This document shows, piece after piece, positions 28,261 through 28,886 of a DNA stretch of 28,886 nucleotides. Source of the DNA: Chara braunii. Lineage: Eukaryota; Streptophyta; Charophyceae; Charales; Characeae. The position numbers and the translations under genes are program-made. How positions within the stretch are numbered: the stretch's first letter is position 1; each line of letters starts with the position of its first letter. The notes under the pieces were generated by a model, which was not told where the DNA came from, did not search any database, and was given only the letters and a program-made list of their open reading frames with translations. Location: assembly GCA_003427395.1 (NCBI GenBank), contig BFEA01000263.1, forward strand, positions 1,042,445-1,071,330, written 5' to 3'.

Positions 28261-28377
28261 GTTGTTCATTGGGTGTGCGGATGATGCATGACATGTGCAC
28301 TCTTGCGTGAGATGGTCCCCAGGACCCATGCAAGGAAAAGGAGGTTGGGGTTCATACAAAGGAGGTGTGGCATACTG

Positions 28378-28698
28378 GGTAGCCACACGGGCCTACAGGG
28401 CCCGTCCCGGACATTCAGCCTAAAAGCCTAAAACTTAGGGCTTACAGGCCCCGTTCATTTCAGCCTGAATGCTGAAAAACGAGGGCCTGCAGGCCCTACC
28501 TCGTTTCAGCCTATTTCTGGGTCTTTGCAGACCCAGAGTTTCAGCCTGAAACGGAGGGCCATTTTCAGGCCCTCGTTATTTCGACCTGCCCCTAAGACTC
28601 AGGCACGGAAACAGGAATGCGGAACAGGCCCAAAATAGCCTGTTCCTCACATGCTCGAGCAGGAGCTGCAGCTGCAGCCCCTGCCTTCCGTCGGCAGG
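28378..28698. repeat. Second hairpin cluster
   Basis: Successive stems include TTTCAGC/GCTGAAA (about 28458-28477), AACGAGG/CCTCGTT around the palindrome GGGCCTGCAGGCCC (about 28478-28505), CTGGGTCT/AGACCCAG (about 28517-28536), GTTTCAG-C-CTGAAAC (about 28538-28552), GAGGGCC/GGCCCTC (about 28554-28574), GGAACAGGC/GCCTGTTCC (28621-28629/28638-28646) and CCTGCC/GGCAGG (about 28680-28698). The cluster resembles the 2.7-4.2 kb tract. Confidence 0.75.
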
Positions 28699-28729
28699 CT
28701 CAAGAGGCACACCCGTAGTACATAGGAAG

Positions 28730-28730
28730 N
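28730..28730. other. Single ambiguous base (N)
   Basis: One unresolved base in otherwise called sequence. Confidence 0.95.
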
Positions 28731-28801
28731 ACCCATGCACTTCACGGGTAGTCAGGGAGAGGTAGTCTTCAGGATTCGGCCGCAGCACTCAGGAGGAGCG
28801 C

Positions 28802-28886
28802 TGCAGTAGTCTCCAGCGCTAGGCCGTAGTGGTAGAGTTAGCTGTAGTCTTCGGCGCTGGGCGCCATAGCTGAGCTGTAGTCTTCA
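28802..28886. repeat. Imperfect tandem repeat cut by the window end
   Basis: CTGTAGTCTTC recurs at about 28841 and 28875, and a related CAGTAGTCTCCAGCGCTAGGC precedes at about 28803, giving a period of about 35-38 bp. The array may continue past the window. Confidence 0.6.

Overview
The window reads as nuclear, repeat-dominated intergenic DNA of a large eukaryotic genome, most likely a green plant or streptophyte alga such as a charophyte. That assignment is inference. It rests on Ty3/Gypsy elements with C-terminal chromodomain-type modules (chromoviruses), a primer-binding site close to the complement of plant initiator tRNA-Met, a plant-L1-like ORF1 relic, many microsatellites and an assembly gap. 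I found no convincing host protein-coding gene, rRNA or CRISPR array.

Layout. 1-2570 is anonymous non-coding DNA. 2570-4325 is non-coding but packed with short perfect or near-perfect hairpins, tandem repeats, a (GTA)n microsatellite and an 83-bp tRNA-like inverted-repeat element. 4725-8272 is a decayed Ty3/Gypsy pol region (protease, reverse transcriptase, RNase H, integrase, chromodomain-like end) with frameshifts, stops, a catalytic Asp-to-Gly change in the RT and a deletion through the integrase core; its gag is missing and no LTR pair was found. 8300-12069 is non-coding, with hairpins just after the element and a three-unit repeat at 10.8 kb. 12070-13711 (minus strand) is a broken LINE-type ORF1. 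13905-14800 is a mosaic of duplicated pyrimidine-rich segments, and 14984-15387 is a non-autonomous element built of inverted and subterminal repeats.

16394-26045 is a complete-length but dead Ty3/Gypsy chromovirus. It has two LTRs of about 470 bp, a 5-bp target-site duplication (GTTGG), a primer-binding site, a 2-kb leader that itself carries a nested MITE, a perfect 35-bp palindrome and a 99-base N gap, then gag, protease, RT, RNase H, integrase and chromodomain, a 4 x 53-bp tandem repeat and a polypurine tract. Its most unusual lesion is a microinversion of about 147 bp (about 22466-22612) that puts the start of the RNase H domain, including its first catalytic Asp, on the minus strand inside an otherwise colinear pol.

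26051-28886 holds a (GAA)n microsatellite, an array of about 21-bp repeats, a TATA-like motif with LTR- or promoter-like surroundings, and a second hairpin cluster running to the window end.

The genes do not form host operons or pathways. The functional logic is that of retrotransposons: LTR transcription, tRNA-primed reverse transcription, integrase insertion and chromatin targeting by the chromodomain. All coding units here appear inactivated. The best candidates for something undescribed are the pol microinversion, the serial-hairpin tracts and the tRNA-like inverted-repeat element.
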